A stretch of 64,000 nt of DNA. Source: Catellatospora sp. IY07-71 (GTDB lineage Bacteria; Actinomycetota; Actinomycetes; Mycobacteriales; Micromonosporaceae). The stretch lies in assembly GCF_018326265.1 (NCBI RefSeq), contig NZ_AP023360.1, positions 2,099,501 through 2,163,500 of the forward strand. The letters run 5' to 3'. A program made the position numbers and the translations under genes. The notes below the pieces were generated by a model that ran no database searches, was not told the DNA's origin, and saw only the letters and a program-made list of their open reading frames with translations. Shown here in pieces: positions 1-8,361 of the stretch (its first letter is position 1; each line of letters starts with the position of its first letter).

Positions 1-446
1 ACCTGCTGCTCGGCGGCCGCAAGTGCGCCGGGCTGCTGGCCGAGGTGCCCGAACCCGGGGCGGTGGTGCTCGGCATCGGCCTGAACGTGACGCTGACCGA
101 CGACGAGCTGCCGCTCACCCCCACCGGCCTGCCCGCGACCTCACTCCTGGTCGCCGGGGCGTCCGCGCCGGACCGGACCGGGCTGACCGCCGCGCTGCTG
201 GCGCGGCTGGGCGAGCACTACGCGGCCTGGGAGCGGGCCGGGGGCGACCCCGACAAGAGCGGCCTGCGCGACGCGTACCTGCGCATCTGCGCCACTCTGG
301 GCCGCCAGGTGTCGGTGCTGCTGCCCGGCGGGGACGCGGACCTCACCGGCGAGGCCGTCACGGTCGACGCCGACGGCCGCCTCGTCGTCCGCACCGCCAC
401 CGGCGACCACCCCGTCGCCGCAGGCGACATCATCCACCTCCGCTGA
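1..446 (+). CDS. birA: Biotin--[acetyl-CoA-carboxylase] ligase, C-terminal part
   Basis: The 3' end of a biotin protein ligase; the gene begins outside the window. The enzyme makes biotinyl-AMP and transfers biotin to the carrier lysine of acyl-CoA carboxylases in the cytoplasm. The frame is open from the first base and shows the GGRKCAGLLAE and VLGIGLNV segments of the catalytic core. It then runs into a small C-terminal SH3-like domain (about the last 45 residues, ending in a DIIHL motif), as in other BirA proteins. The N-terminal part, where a regulatory HTH would lie if present, cannot be seen. Family assignment is firm from the GIGLN motif and the domain order. Confidence 0.9.
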   Translation, partial: LLLGGRKCAGLLAEVPEPGAVVLGIGLNVTLTDDELPLTPTGLPATSLLVAGASAPDRTGLTAALLARLGEHYAAWERAGGDPDKSGLRDAYLRICATLGRQVSVLLPGGDADLTGEAVTVDADGRLVVRTATGDHPVAAGDIIHLR

Positions 447-492
447 CCACCCGGCGCCACCGCCGCGCACCACCGAGCCCGCCGGGCGGCAT

Positions 493-567
493 GATCGTCT
501 GACTTGCCCGGCACATGGGTGAAAGGGTGCTCAAGATACGCCCGGGTGCCTGGCAAATCGGATGATC
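493..567 (-). repeat. Palindromic repeat family B, copy 1 (75 bp)
   Basis: A 75-bp imperfect palindrome beginning and ending in GATC, with arms built around CTTGCCxGGCA and TGCCxGGCAA. Compared with the copies at 15379 and 43526, its core (GGGCGTATCTTG) reads on the minus strand. It lies 47 bp after the birA stop and before the PH-domain gene. The rest of 447-693 holds only the short leader of the next gene. Confidence 0.8.
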
Positions 568-693
568 TCCGGCGTGGGACAGACCGATAGGCGACGCGGG
601 GCCGATGGCGGATGGTCCGGGGTCGTCCCGTGGAACTACCCTGCTCGCGGACAATCGTGCGGTTTGATCGCAGGCGAGTACGAGGAGGCACGG

Positions 694-1242
694 ATGGCGT
701 TCCCCGAGGACGTGTTGACGGCGGACGAGCACGTGGTGCTCGATCTGCACCCCCACTGGAAGGCCATGATCCGCCCGGTGGCGGTGCTGGTGCTCGCGGT
801 GGCCGCGGTGGTGACCGCACTGATCATGCTCGACAACGAGATCCTGGTCTACATCGTGGCCGGGCTCGCCCTGATCGCCGTGGGCTGGCTGTCGTTCTGG
901 CCCTGGCTGGTCTGGCGCACCACGCACTACGTGCTGACCAACGAGCGGGTGCTGCTGCAGACGGGTGTGTTCTCGCGGGACCGCCGCGACATCCCGCTGT
1001 CGCGGGTCAACGACCACTCGATGAGCCAGAAGTTCATCGAGCGGCTGCTCGGCTGCGGCACGCTGACCATCGAGTCGGCCGGTGAGCGCGGCCAGTCGGT
1101 GCTCAACGACATCCCGCACGTGGAGAAGGTGCAGACCACGCTGTACGAGCTGGTCGAGGCCGACCGTGACGCGCACTCCTACAACGACAACGAGCGGTCC
1201 GCGCCGCCGGCGCAGACCGCTCGGGTCGAAGAGAAGCAGTGA
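694..1242 (+). CDS. PH domain-containing membrane protein (bPH2/DUF304)
   Basis: A 182-residue protein with two adjacent hydrophobic helices (about 26-44 and 49-72), followed by a bacterial PH-like domain (about 73-165). The domain contains the typical run RTTHYVLTNERVLLQTGVFSR and a later RLLGCGTLTIESAG segment. Such proteins are inner-membrane proteins of poorly known function. The ATG at 694 was chosen because GAGGAGG lies 7 bp upstream; a longer frame back to 562 has no ribosome site and reads through repeat B1. The last 20 residues are polar and low in complexity. The family call is secure; the role is not known. Confidence 0.85.
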   Translation: MAFPEDVLTADEHVVLDLHPHWKAMIRPVAVLVLAVAAVVTALIMLDNEILVYIVAGLALIAVGWLSFWPWLVWRTTHYVLTNERVLLQTGVFSRDRRDIPLSRVNDHSMSQKFIERLLGCGTLTIESAGERGQSVLNDIPHVEKVQTTLYELVEADRDAHSYNDNERSAPPAQTARVEEKQ

Positions 1243-1245
1243 CGG

Positions 1246-1986
1246 CTACCGCTCTGGGCGCGGCTTCGCCCGCGCGAGCTCCTCGGCGAGCTCGCGGTCG
1301 GTGAACTCCGCGTCCAGGGCGGCCAGCTGCTCGGCCTCGGCCCGCTCGGCGGCGAACTCCGCCTCCAGCGGGGCGGTGAGCCGGGTGAAGTCGTCGCTGC
1401 GCAGCTGCGCGGGCACCGGCACGCCGGCCAGCGCGCTGGCGGCGGCCTCGGCGTCGACCAGCTCGTCGACGTCGTCCACGTGCACGTGCGCCGGGCCGAA
1501 GTCGGCGTCCACGCCGCCCGCGGGCACCGCGATCGTGTTCGCGGGGGCGAACACGAAGGTGCGGTACGTGTAGAAGCGGAAGATCGTGCCGAGCACCAGG
1601 CCCAGCAGCTTCGCCGCGTTGAGGGCGAGCAGGCCGTGCAGGCCGAGGGCGTACTTGGTGGCGCCCATGATGGCCAGCTCGATGGCCAGGCCCGCGACGT
1701 TGAACAGCACGAACAGCATGAACTCGCGGCCCATGGCCTGGCTGGACCGGCCCTTGTAGGTCCAGTGCCGGTTCATCAGGTAGGACGCGATCATCGCCAC
1801 GATGGTGGCGACCACGTTCGCCTTCAGCTGGCCGGTGGGGAAGATCGTCAGCACGAGCGCATTGAGCACCACGAAGTTGACGACGGTGTTGACGCCGCCC
1901 ACGATGGCGAACTTCAGCGCCTCCGGGCCGAGGTCACGGAGCCGTTGGGGCAGCAGTCGATCGAGCAGCGTCAGGTCTGGGTGCAC
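1246..1986 (-). CDS. GtrA family membrane protein with cytoplasmic tail
   Basis: A 246-residue protein. Residues 20-150 are a four-helix GtrA domain (LKFAIVGGVNTVVNF near the N-terminus, then NRHWTYKG and FRFYTYRTFVF). GtrA proteins are thought to flip or help transfer polyprenyl-phosphate-linked sugars for cell-envelope glycosylation. The last 90 or so residues are a charged Ala/Glu-rich tail absent from short GtrA proteins. The start is GTG at 1986: a TAAGGT hexamer ends 6 bp before it and there is no ribosome site, which suggests a leaderless message. A second GtrA gene lies just upstream on the same strand. Confidence 0.85.
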   Translation of the reverse strand: MHPDLTLLDRLLPQRLRDLGPEALKFAIVGGVNTVVNFVVLNALVLTIFPTGQLKANVVATIVAMIASYLMNRHWTYKGRSSQAMGREFMLFVLFNVAGLAIELAIMGATKYALGLHGLLALNAAKLLGLVLGTIFRFYTYRTFVFAPANTIAVPAGGVDADFGPAHVHVDDVDELVDAEAAASALAGVPVPAQLRSDDFTRLTAPLEAEFAAERAEAEQLAALDAEFTDRELAEELARAKPRPER

Positions 1987-1992
1987 TGGGTC

Positions 1993-1998
1993 ACCTTA
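1993..1998 (-). promoter_or_regulatory. Putative -10 box of leaderless GtrA gene
   Basis: On the minus strand, TAAGGT followed by 6 bp and then the GTG start at 1986. This spacing would put transcription initiation at or next to the start codon. No convincing -35 box was seen. Confidence 0.45.
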
Positions 1999-2048
1999 CG
2001 TGAGTGGACTGGGAGAGTTCTGCAACGCAACTCCGAATGCAAGCGAAC

Positions 2049-2561
2049 TCACCCCGCCTGTACCCGGGCGGGCTCGCCCACCACCGGACCGGAGAACACG
2101 AACCGGCGGTATGCCCAGAACCGGAAGACACTGGCGATCCCGGTGCCGAACAGCATCTTCGCCACGTTGTCCGCGAGCCGGGTGTGGAAGACCTCCGGCC
2201 ACACGCTGCCGAGCACGTCATGGCTCAGCCACACCACGGCCAGCGTGATGCCCAGGCCGATCAGGTTGAAGAGGAAGTACAGCGAGTACTCCCGGGTGAG
2301 GCTGGAGCGTTCCCGGTCACGCCACGTCCAGTAGCGGTTGCCGACGAAGGCGCCGGTCGCCGCGAGCACGGTCGAGATCGCCGAGGCGGGCAGCGTGCCG
2401 ACGGGCGACAGCAGCAGGTTGAAGACGACGAGATCGACGACGTACGCGGCGCCGCCGACCACGCCGAACTTGCTGAGTTCAGCGAGCAGGTGCCGGAACC
2501 GCTCGACCAGCCGCAGCGGCATTGCCGCGGAGGTCTTCGGAGCCGGTGGCGTGGGGGTCAC
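2049..2561 (-). CDS. GtrA family membrane protein
   Basis: A 170-residue GtrA protein with four predicted helices (about residues 28-150). Signature segments are LSKFGVVGGAAYVVD, GNRYWTWRDRER and FRFWAYRRFVF. Likely role: membrane step in transfer of lipid-linked sugars to the envelope, by analogy with the family. The GTG at 2561 is favoured because TAGGCT sits 6 bp upstream (leaderless arrangement); an ATG 13 codons in is the alternative. It lies between a second GtrA gene and the sigma-factor fusion, all on the minus strand. The 62-bp gap to the next GtrA gene carries that gene's own -10 box, so the two may be transcribed separately. Confidence 0.85.
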   Translation of the reverse strand: MTPTPPAPKTSAAMPLRLVERFRHLLAELSKFGVVGGAAYVVDLVVFNLLLSPVGTLPASAISTVLAATGAFVGNRYWTWRDRERSSLTREYSLYFLFNLIGLGITLAVVWLSHDVLGSVWPEVFHTRLADNVAKMLFGTGIASVFRFWAYRRFVFSGPVVGEPARVQAG

Positions 2562-2567
2562 CAGGCG

Positions 2568-2573
2568 AGCCTA
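2568..2573 (-). promoter_or_regulatory. Putative -10 box of leaderless GtrA gene
   Basis: TAGGCT on the minus strand, followed by 6 bp and the GTG at 2561. It overlaps the last codon of the sigma fusion gene, so the promoter would lie at the 3' end of the upstream gene. Confidence 0.45.
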
Positions 2574-5480
2574 CCGTGTCGCGGCCGCCGTGCCCGTTTC
2601 GCGCGGCGGCCCGGAGACCACCGCGACCAGCCCGACCTCCAGCGGATCGCCGCCCGTGCGCAACTGGGCCACCGCGCCGGCGTCGGCTTTCGCGCCCGCC
2701 CAGAGCACATCCAGGCCGGGGGTACGCCATACGCAGCGTCCCGGAGCGGACCCGCAGGCGAGCGCGGCCGCCCCGGCGTTGCGTCCCGCGGCGAGGTTGC
2801 CCGGCTCACCCGCGGCGGCGCCGCCGATCAGCAGCTCGTCGCCGGTCAGTGCCAGGTCGCCGTCCCACAGCGCCAGCCCGACCCGGACCTTCCCGCCGCC
2901 GCCCAGCCCGACCGTCGCCGGGACGTCGCCGCGCCCGCCACCCGGGCCCAGGTAGACGGCGGCCTCGCCGCGCGGGGCGCTGCGGTGGGCGTACACCACG
3001 GCCAGGGTCCAGCCCGCGAACTGGCTCCGGCCGCGGGGCAGTGGATCCGCGGGGGCGGCCAGCCACCAGTCGCCCGCGCCGCCGCCCCGTACCAGCTCGG
3101 TGACCTCGGCGTAGCCCTGGCTGTAAACGGCGCCGGACTCTGCATGGTCCGTCTCCACCCGCACCGGCTGCCATGCACCGCCGGGGCCGTGCAGCGCCAC
3201 CAGCTCCGGCAGCCGCGGTCCGGACGCGGCGACGATCAGCCCCGCCCAGCGCACCTCGGCGCCCTCGGGCAGGGCGAGCCGTGCGCCACTGGCGGCCTTC
3301 TCCCCGGCCAGCTCCTCGAGCGCGCCCTTCGGCCCGGCGGGCCCGTCCGGGTCGTCCAGGCCGCCCGGTGGGGCGGGCTCGCCCGGCGTCGGCCGCAGCG
3401 GGCTCATCTGCATCAGGTTGTTGTCGCCCGCGACCAGGCACAGCGGCCGGGGTGCGCAGGAGAGCAGCACGTTGCCGGCCAGCGCCACGTCCACCCGCCC
3501 GGTCGCCGCGTGGCCCAGCCGCAGCCCGGCCGGTGCGACCGGCACCCGGAAAGCGGACTCCGAGCGCCGCTGCCCGTACACCGCCGCCACGGTGACCTGC
3601 TGGAATCCGCTGACCTCGGGGTCGGCAAGCACGGGCAGCCGGGCCACCGAACGCGCGCCCCGGCCCCAGCCGATCCGGTCGCAGACCGCCCCGGTGGGCG
3701 TCGCCTCGCACTGCCACCCGTCCCCGGCACCACTCCCCGCCAGCCGCATTCCGTCCGGCAGTGTCACCTCGATACGCACCGCACCGGGCGCCCGCGCCTC
3801 CGCCGTGACGCGAGGCCCGGCGGCCGCGGGCGAGCCGTCCGTCCCGGTCGGCCGACTCGACGGCAACGCGTCGGGTCCGGCCTGGTTCTCGGCTGACTCG
3901 CTTTGCTCTGCACACAAAGACGCAACAGTTGCGTCTTTGTGTGCAGAGCAAAGCCGCTCGGGGGCATTCCGTCTGGCGGGTTCGCTCGATGCGTCTAGCC
4001 AGGTGGCAGGCACCGTCAGGTGCCCGGCCGCGCGTTCGTCGGCATCGGTGCGGTCACCGGTGGTGGCGGGGCCGTCCGCTGGGGCGCGGACGGGGATCGG
4101 CAGCGTGCCCGCCTTGCCCGCGACCAGGTCGACCTCTTTGTACTCGGGCGCGGCGACCTCCGGGGCGGGCTCGGCCACGGGCACCGGCGCAAGGGCGGGG
4201 GCTGGTGCGGTGGGCGGCGCGACAGCAGGTGGCGGCATCTGGGGCAACGCGGCCGAGGGCAGCACGGCGGGTTGCCCCGCGGGGTTTGGGGCAGTCGGGG
4301 GCGCGGGCGACGAAGCGGCGGTCAGCGGCGACAGCGATGGCGACGACTGCGCCTGCGGGGCGGGGGCGTACAGCGGTGGCGCGGCCGGGGCCGGGACCGG
4401 GATGGCGCGCGGCCGCGCCGTGGGCGGTCCGGCGGCCAGGCTCACGAACAGCACCACCCCGGCCACCGCGGCGACGCCCGCACCGGTGCCCGCGACGAGG
4501 TTGGCCAAGCCGAAGCGGTCCAGCAGGCGGCGCGGTGCGGCCACCAGCCAGCGCCCGGCGAGGGCGGCGAGTCCCACGAGCGCGTCCGCCCAGGCGCCGG
4601 CGTGCTCTTTCAGCTGCGGCCACCACAGCACCAGCGCGCCCCAGGCGGTGGCGAGGCGGCCGCCGAACGCGAGCCGGCCGCTACCGGCCAGGTACGCCGG
4701 TGCGGCGGCCCCGAGTAACAGGGGGGCGACGACACCCCGCAGGCCCGAGTTCTCCTCGGTCAGCTCGCGGTGCAGGCGGCGGCACTCGGCGCAGGTGGAC
4801 AGGTGCTCGTCGACCTTGCCGCGGTCGCGCCGGGCGAGCGCGGCGCGTACGTATCCGGCCAGGTGCGCCCCGGTCCAGTGGCAGCGCGGGTTGCCGGTGA
4901 GCGCGATGTGCTCCTGCAGGTACATCTGGCGCAGCCGCTCCCGGGCCCGGTACGCCAGCGCCGCGACGCCGTTCGGGGTGAGGCCGAGCAGCGGGGCGAT
5001 CTGGGCGGGGCTCTCGCCCTCGACCTCGGTGTGCCAGAGCACGGCCCGCCAGCGCTCGGGCAGCCGCGCGAAGGCGCGTGCCGCGTACGACGTCTCCAGC
5101 CGGGCGATGGTCGGATCGTCGGCGGGCTCGGGGATCTCGTAGCGGGTGAGGTCGTCGGTCAGCTCGACGCGGCGGTCCTGCCGGACCCGGTCGTAGCGGG
5201 TGTGCCGCATGGTGGTCAGCAGGTACGCCCGGAACGCGGTGTCCGGGCCGCCCCCGCTGCGCAGCACGGCGAAGACCTTGGCGAAGCTGTCGGCGATCAG
5301 GTCGTCGGCGTCGGCGTGCCCGTCGCTGAGCACGCGGGCCAGCCGCCGCGCGGACTCCAGATGCCGTTCGTAGAGCAGCCCGAACGCGTCGGTGTCACCG
5401 CCTCGCACGAGTGAGATGAGTTGTGGATCGCTCTGCGGTTCGCTGAACTGATCCTGGGCAGGGTCGAACCCACTGGTCAC
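2571..5480 (-). CDS. ECF-type sigma factor fused to zinc finger, TM and large extracellular domain
   Basis: A 969-residue protein. Residues 21-95 are sigma-70 region 2 (LYERHLESARRLARV, DADDLIADSFAKVF) and 125-190 are region 4 (LPERWRAVLWHTEVEGES, then an HTH ending YRARERLRQMYL). Residues 197-240 look like an anti-sigma zinc finger, H226-x3-C230-x2-C233. A clear transmembrane helix lies at about 328-350, with weaker hydrophobic stretches at 247-320. A Pro/Ala/Ser-rich linker follows (350-450). The last 430 residues are Gly/Val-rich and beta-like, with several Cys, and are probably outside the cell. The start is GTG at 5480, with GGAGG 6-10 bp upstream. No separate anti-sigma gene is adjacent. 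Actinobacterial ECF groups with similar extensions are known, so the novelty may lie in the outer domain. A perfect 55-bp palindrome interrupts codons about 509-527 in frame. Confidence 0.85.
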   Translation of the reverse strand: MTSGFDPAQDQFSEPQSDPQLISLVRGGDTDAFGLLYERHLESARRLARVLSDGHADADDLIADSFAKVFAVLRSGGGPDTAFRAYLLTTMRHTRYDRVRQDRRVELTDDLTRYEIPEPADDPTIARLETSYAARAFARLPERWRAVLWHTEVEGESPAQIAPLLGLTPNGVAALAYRARERLRQMYLQEHIALTGNPRCHWTGAHLAGYVRAALARRDRGKVDEHLSTCAECRRLHRELTEENSGLRGVVAPLLLGAAAPAYLAGSGRLAFGGRLATAWGALVLWWPQLKEHAGAWADALVGLAALAGRWLVAAPRRLLDRFGLANLVAGTGAGVAAVAGVVLFVSLAAGPPTARPRAIPVPAPAAPPLYAPAPQAQSSPSLSPLTAASSPAPPTAPNPAGQPAVLPSAALPQMPPPAVAPPTAPAPALAPVPVAEPAPEVAAPEYKEVDLVAGKAGTLPIPVRAPADGPATTGDRTDADERAAGHLTVPATWLDASSEPARRNAPERLCSAHKDATVASLCAEQSESAENQAGPDALPSSRPTGTDGSPAAAGPRVTAEARAPGAVRIEVTLPDGMRLAGSGAGDGWQCEATPTGAVCDRIGWGRGARSVARLPVLADPEVSGFQQVTVAAVYGQRRSESAFRVPVAPAGLRLGHAATGRVDVALAGNVLLSCAPRPLCLVAGDNNLMQMSPLRPTPGEPAPPGGLDDPDGPAGPKGALEELAGEKAASGARLALPEGAEVRWAGLIVAASGPRLPELVALHGPGGAWQPVRVETDHAESGAVYSQGYAEVTELVRGGGAGDWWLAAPADPLPRGRSQFAGWTLAVVYAHRSAPRGEAAVYLGPGGGRGDVPATVGLGGGGKVRVGLALWDGDLALTGDELLIGGAAAGEPGNLAAGRNAGAAALACGSAPGRCVWRTPGLDVLWAGAKADAGAVAQLRTGGDPLEVGLVAVVSGPPRETGTAAATR
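3900..3954. repeat. Perfect 55-bp palindrome inside the sigma fusion gene
   Basis: Two perfect 27-bp arms around a single central A, clearly less GC-rich than the flanking coding sequence. The left arm begins GCTTTGCTCTGCACAC and the right arm is its exact complement. In the minus-strand gene it encodes LCSAHKDATVASLCAE, adding two cysteines to the presumed extracellular linker, and the frame stays open on both sides. It looks like a small mobile palindrome tolerated in frame. Confidence 0.9.
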
Positions 5481-5886
5481 AGCGGCCTCCGGGGGGACTG
5501 TCACGGTTTCGCCGGCTGCTAGGGACGTTAACCCAATCGCCCGATTTGCGGAATATGCCCAATCCGTGATGAAGTCGCGATAGCCGCGTTCGCCCGAGCC
5601 CGCCGCGGGTATGGGTAGGAGAGTGATCGGGCTCGCACGCGTCAGGGCCGTCGCGCGACGCGAACGTAGCAAGATCCAAAAGCAGATTTGCGGAATCGTG
5701 CGCGAACGACCGAAGAATCGTGCGCGAAGACGCAGTCGGACCGACGCTTGTGCACTTATTCACAAGGCGGGAGGGGTCTCAGGCAACAAACCGGGCTTAG
5801 TCTGAGGCCACATCCCGGACGACTCGCGGCCACCCGGCCGTCGTCAGTCGTATCCGTCGGTCAAAGACGACCACGAGGAGAACTCC
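5481..5886. promoter_or_regulatory. Divergent intergenic region of sigma fusion and pckG, with paired direct repeats
   Basis: This 406-bp region separates the divergent sigma fusion and pckG. A 14-bp sequence, GAATCGTGCGCGAA, occurs exactly twice, at 5693 and 5715. The start-to-start distance is 22 bp, about two helical turns, as expected for tandem regulator sites. A 12-bp GATTTGCGGAAT also occurs twice (near 5543 and 5684). No credible gene was found here. Confidence 0.5.
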
Positions 5887-7722
5887 ATGACCGCGCCGGC
5901 AGTCACCGCAGGGCTTGACCAGCATCCGACCTCGCACCCCAAGCTGCTCGCGTGGGTGCGCCAAGTCGCCGAGCTCACCACGCCGGACAGCATCGTGTGG
6001 TGCGACGGCTCCGAGGACGAGTGGCAGCGCCTCACCGCCGAGCTCGTCACCGCGGGCAGCCTGGTCCGGCTGGACCCGGTGAAGCGGCCGAACTCCTTCT
6101 GGGCGCGCACCGACCCGTCGGACGTGGCGCGCGTCGAGGAGCGCACCTTCATCTGCTCCGTGGACGAGGCCGACGCCGGCCCGACCAACAACTGGATGGC
6201 CCCGGCCGAGATGAAGCAGCTCATGACCGAGCTGTACCGGGGCTGCATGCGCGGCCGGACCATGTACGTCATCCCGTTCTGCATGGGCCCGCTCGACGCG
6301 GAGAACCCGATGTTCGGCGTCGAGATCACCGACTCGGCGTACGTCGTGGCCAGCATGCGGATCATGACCCGGATGGGCACCAAGGTGCTCGCGGCGATGG
6401 GCGAGGACGCCGAGTTCGTGCCGGCGCTGCACTCGGTCGGCGCCCCGCTGGAGCCGGGCCAGGCCGACGTCGCGTGGCCGTGCTCGACCACCAAGTACAT
6501 CTCCCACTTCCCGGAGACCCGGGAGATCTGGTCGTTCGGCTCCGGCTACGGCGGCAACTCCCTGCTGGGCAAGAAGTGCTACTCGCTGCGCATCGCCAGC
6601 GTGATGGGCCGCGACGAGGGCTGGCTCGCCGAGCACATGCTGATCCTCAAGCTGACCAGCCCGGCCGGCAAGGTGCACTACATCGCGGCCGCGTTCCCGT
6701 CGGCCTGCGGCAAGACCAACCTCGCCATGCTGGAGCCGACCATCCCGGGCTGGAAGGTCGAGACCCTGGGCGACGACATCGCCTGGATGCGCTTCGGTGA
6801 CGACGGCCGCCTGTACGCGGTCAACCCGGAGTACGGCCTGTTCGGCGTCGCTCCCGGCACCGACTGGAAGACCAACCCGAACGCGATGCGTACGCTCGCC
6901 GCGGGCAACTCGCTGTTCACCAACGTCGCGCGCACCGACGACGGAGACATCTGGTGGGAGGGCATGGGCGAGCCCCCGGCCCACCTGACCGACTGGCACG
7001 GCAACGACTGGACCCCGGACTCCGACCAGGTCTCCAGCCACCCGAACTCGCGCTTCTGCACCCCGATCACGCAGTGCCCGATCCTCGCGCCGGAGTACGA
7101 GGACCCGAAGGGCGTGCCGATCTCGGCGATCCTGTTCGGTGGCCGCCGCAAGACCACGATCCCGCTGGTCAGCCAGGCCCGCGACTGGGTGCACGGCGTG
7201 TTCCAGGGCGCGACCCTGTCCAGCGAGACCACGGCCGCCGCGGTGGGCCAGGTCGGCGTGGTGCGCCGCGACCCGATGGCGATGCTGCCGTTCATCGGCT
7301 ACCACGCCGGCGACTACTTCCGGCACTGGATCGCGATGGGCAAGGGTGCCGACGGCAACGCCGACAAGCTGCCCGCCATCTTCTACGTCAACTGGTTCCG
7401 CCGCGGTGACGACGGCCGCTTCCTGTGGCCCGGATTCGGCGAGAACTCCCGCGTCCTGAAGTGGGTCGTGGAGCGCCTGGAGGGCGAGGCCGGTGCGGTC
7501 GAGACCCCCGTCGGCTTCGTGCCCCGCGCCGAGGACCTGGACCTGTCCGGCCTGGAGCAGCCCGCGTCCGACGTCGAACTGGCCCTCGAGGTCCGCAACG
7601 ACGAGTGGGCCGCCGAGATCCCGCAGATCACCGAGTGGTTCGAAAAGTTCGGCGACAAGCTCCCCGCCGTCCTCTGGGCCGAACTCGACGCCCTCAAGTC
7701 CCGCCTCGGCGTGACGGAGTAA
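5887..7722 (+). CDS. pckG: Phosphoenolpyruvate carboxykinase (GTP)
   Basis: A 611-residue protein, the usual length for GTP-dependent PEPCK. It converts oxaloacetate and GTP to phosphoenolpyruvate, GDP and CO2, the entry step of gluconeogenesis. The nucleotide/active-site loop [13 protein letters not shown] lies near residue 270 and contains the hyper-reactive Cys. Other hallmarks are [20 protein letters not shown] and FVNW-like YVNWFRRG. The ATG has GAGGAG 8 bp upstream. The gene is alone on its strand; the region upstream carries 14-bp direct repeats that may bind a regulator. A family A repeat starts 6 bp after the stop codon. Confidence 0.97.
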   Translation: MTAPAVTAGLDQHPTSHPKLLAWVRQVAELTTPDSIVWCDGSEDEWQRLTAELVTAGSLVRLDPVKRPNSFWARTDPSDVARVEERTFICSVDEADAGPTNNWMAPAEMKQLMTELYRGCMRGRTMYVIPFCMGPLDAENPMFGVEITDSAYVVASMRIMTRMGTKVLAAMGEDAEFVPALHSVGAPLEPGQADVAWPCSTTKYISHFPETREIWSFGSGYGGNSLLGKKCYSLRIASVMGRDEGWLAEHMLILKLTSPAGKVHYIAAAFPSACGKTNLAMLEPTIPGWKVETLGDDIAWMRFGDDGRLYAVNPEYGLFGVAPGTDWKTNPNAMRTLAAGNSLFTNVARTDDGDIWWEGMGEPPAHLTDWHGNDWTPDSDQVSSHPNSRFCTPITQCPILAPEYEDPKGVPISAILFGGRRKTTIPLVSQARDWVHGVFQGATLSSETTAAAVGQVGVVRRDPMAMLPFIGYHAGDYFRHWIAMGKGADGNADKLPAIFYVNWFRRGDDGRFLWPGFGENSRVLKWVVERLEGEAGAVETPVGFVPRAEDLDLSGLEQPASDVELALEVRNDEWAAEIPQITEWFEKFGDKLPAVLWAELDALKSRLGVTE

Positions 7723-7728
7723 CGCGCC

Positions 7729-7807
7729 GATCTTGCGTGAACTGTGGGGACGACACGCCTGAACCGGGCAAATCCCTAACAGTTCGCGCAAGATCGACGC
7801 GATCTTG
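7729..7807 (+). repeat. Palindromic repeat family A, copy 1 (79 bp)
   Basis: Starts GATCTTGCGTGAACTGTG, has a conserved CGACACGC centre, then AACAGTTCGCGCAAGATC and a tail ending GATCTTG. The long arms pair with each other, and the tail forms a second small palindrome. It begins 6 bp after the pckG stop in the sense orientation. Confidence 0.9.
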
Positions 7808-7815
7808 AAGCGCCG

Positions 7816-7869
7816 TGATGCCCGCAGCCCCGCCACCCGTTAACACGGGGGGTGGGGCTGCGGGCATCA
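7816..7869. promoter_or_regulatory. Long inverted repeat directly before the Rrf2 start
   Basis: Arms of 16 bp (TGATGCCCGCAGCCCC and its complement) enclose a GTTAAC centre with further imperfect pairing. The repeat ends 7 bp before the GTG of the regulator. It may be an autoregulatory operator, or a terminator for pckG; the position against the start codon favours a regulatory role. Confidence 0.5.
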
Positions 7870-7876
7870 TGGGGGT

Positions 7877-8332
7877 GTGCAGATCTCGGCTAGAGGCGAC
7901 TACGCGGTCCGGGCTTCCCTTGAGCTGGCGAACGCGTACCCGAACACCATCTCGGCGCAGGCCCTCGCCGACGCCCAGGGCCTGCCGCGCAAGTTCCTGG
8001 AGGCGGTGCTGGCGGACCTGCGGCGCAGCGGCGTCATCCACGCCGTGCGCGGCGCCGACGGTGGTTACAGCCTCAGCCTGCCGCCCTCCGAGGTCACCAT
8101 CGGCATGGTGCTGCGCGCCGTCGACGGGCCGCTGGCGGGCGTACGCGGGCACCGGCCCGAGCAGACCAGCTACACCGGCACCGCCAGCCACCTGCCGCTG
8201 GTGTGGGTCGCGGTGCGCTCGGCGGTGCGCAACGTCGTCGACGAGGTGACCCTGGCCCAGGCCGTCACCGGTCAGCTGCCGGAGGCGGTCCGTGATCTCA
8301 CCACGATCCCGGACGCCTGGCAGCCGCGCTGA
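7877..8332 (+). CDS. Rrf2 family transcriptional regulator lacking cysteines
   Basis: A 151-residue winged-helix protein. The N-terminus (MQISARGDYAVRASLELA) and the HTH plus wing (ALADAQGLPRKFLEAVLADL, then GADGGYSL) are typical of Rrf2 proteins. Fe-S members such as IscR, NsrR and RsrR use three cysteines in the C-terminal half. This protein has none at all, so it should not bind a cluster through cysteine and may sense something else or act as a plain repressor. The GTG at 7877 has no clear ribosome site; a long inverted repeat ends just upstream and could be its own operator. The next gene (prenyltransferase) starts 29 bp after the stop. Confidence 0.85.
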   Translation: MQISARGDYAVRASLELANAYPNTISAQALADAQGLPRKFLEAVLADLRRSGVIHAVRGADGGYSLSLPPSEVTIGMVLRAVDGPLAGVRGHRPEQTSYTGTASHLPLVWVAVRSAVRNVVDEVTLAQAVTGQLPEAVRDLTTIPDAWQPR

Positions 8333-8348
8333 TCCGCGCCAGCGGCGT

Positions 8349-8354
8349 TAGGCT
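8349..8354 (+). promoter_or_regulatory. Putative -10 box of the prenyltransferase gene
   Basis: TAGGCT lying 7 bp before the ATG at 8362, consistent with a leaderless message. A weak purine stretch (CCCAGG) next to the ATG could alternatively act as a ribosome site. Confidence 0.35.
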
Positions 8355-8361
8355 GCCCAGG

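Noticed and set aside
2004-3896. 630-codon plus-strand open frame opposite the GtrA and sigma fusion genes
   Set aside because: Composition-driven shadow; the opposite strand carries recognisable domains.
5797-7836. 679-codon minus-strand open frame opposite pckG
   Set aside because: Antisense shadow of a highly conserved enzyme gene in GC-rich DNA; the protein is repetitive Ala/Gly/Val/Arg with no domain.
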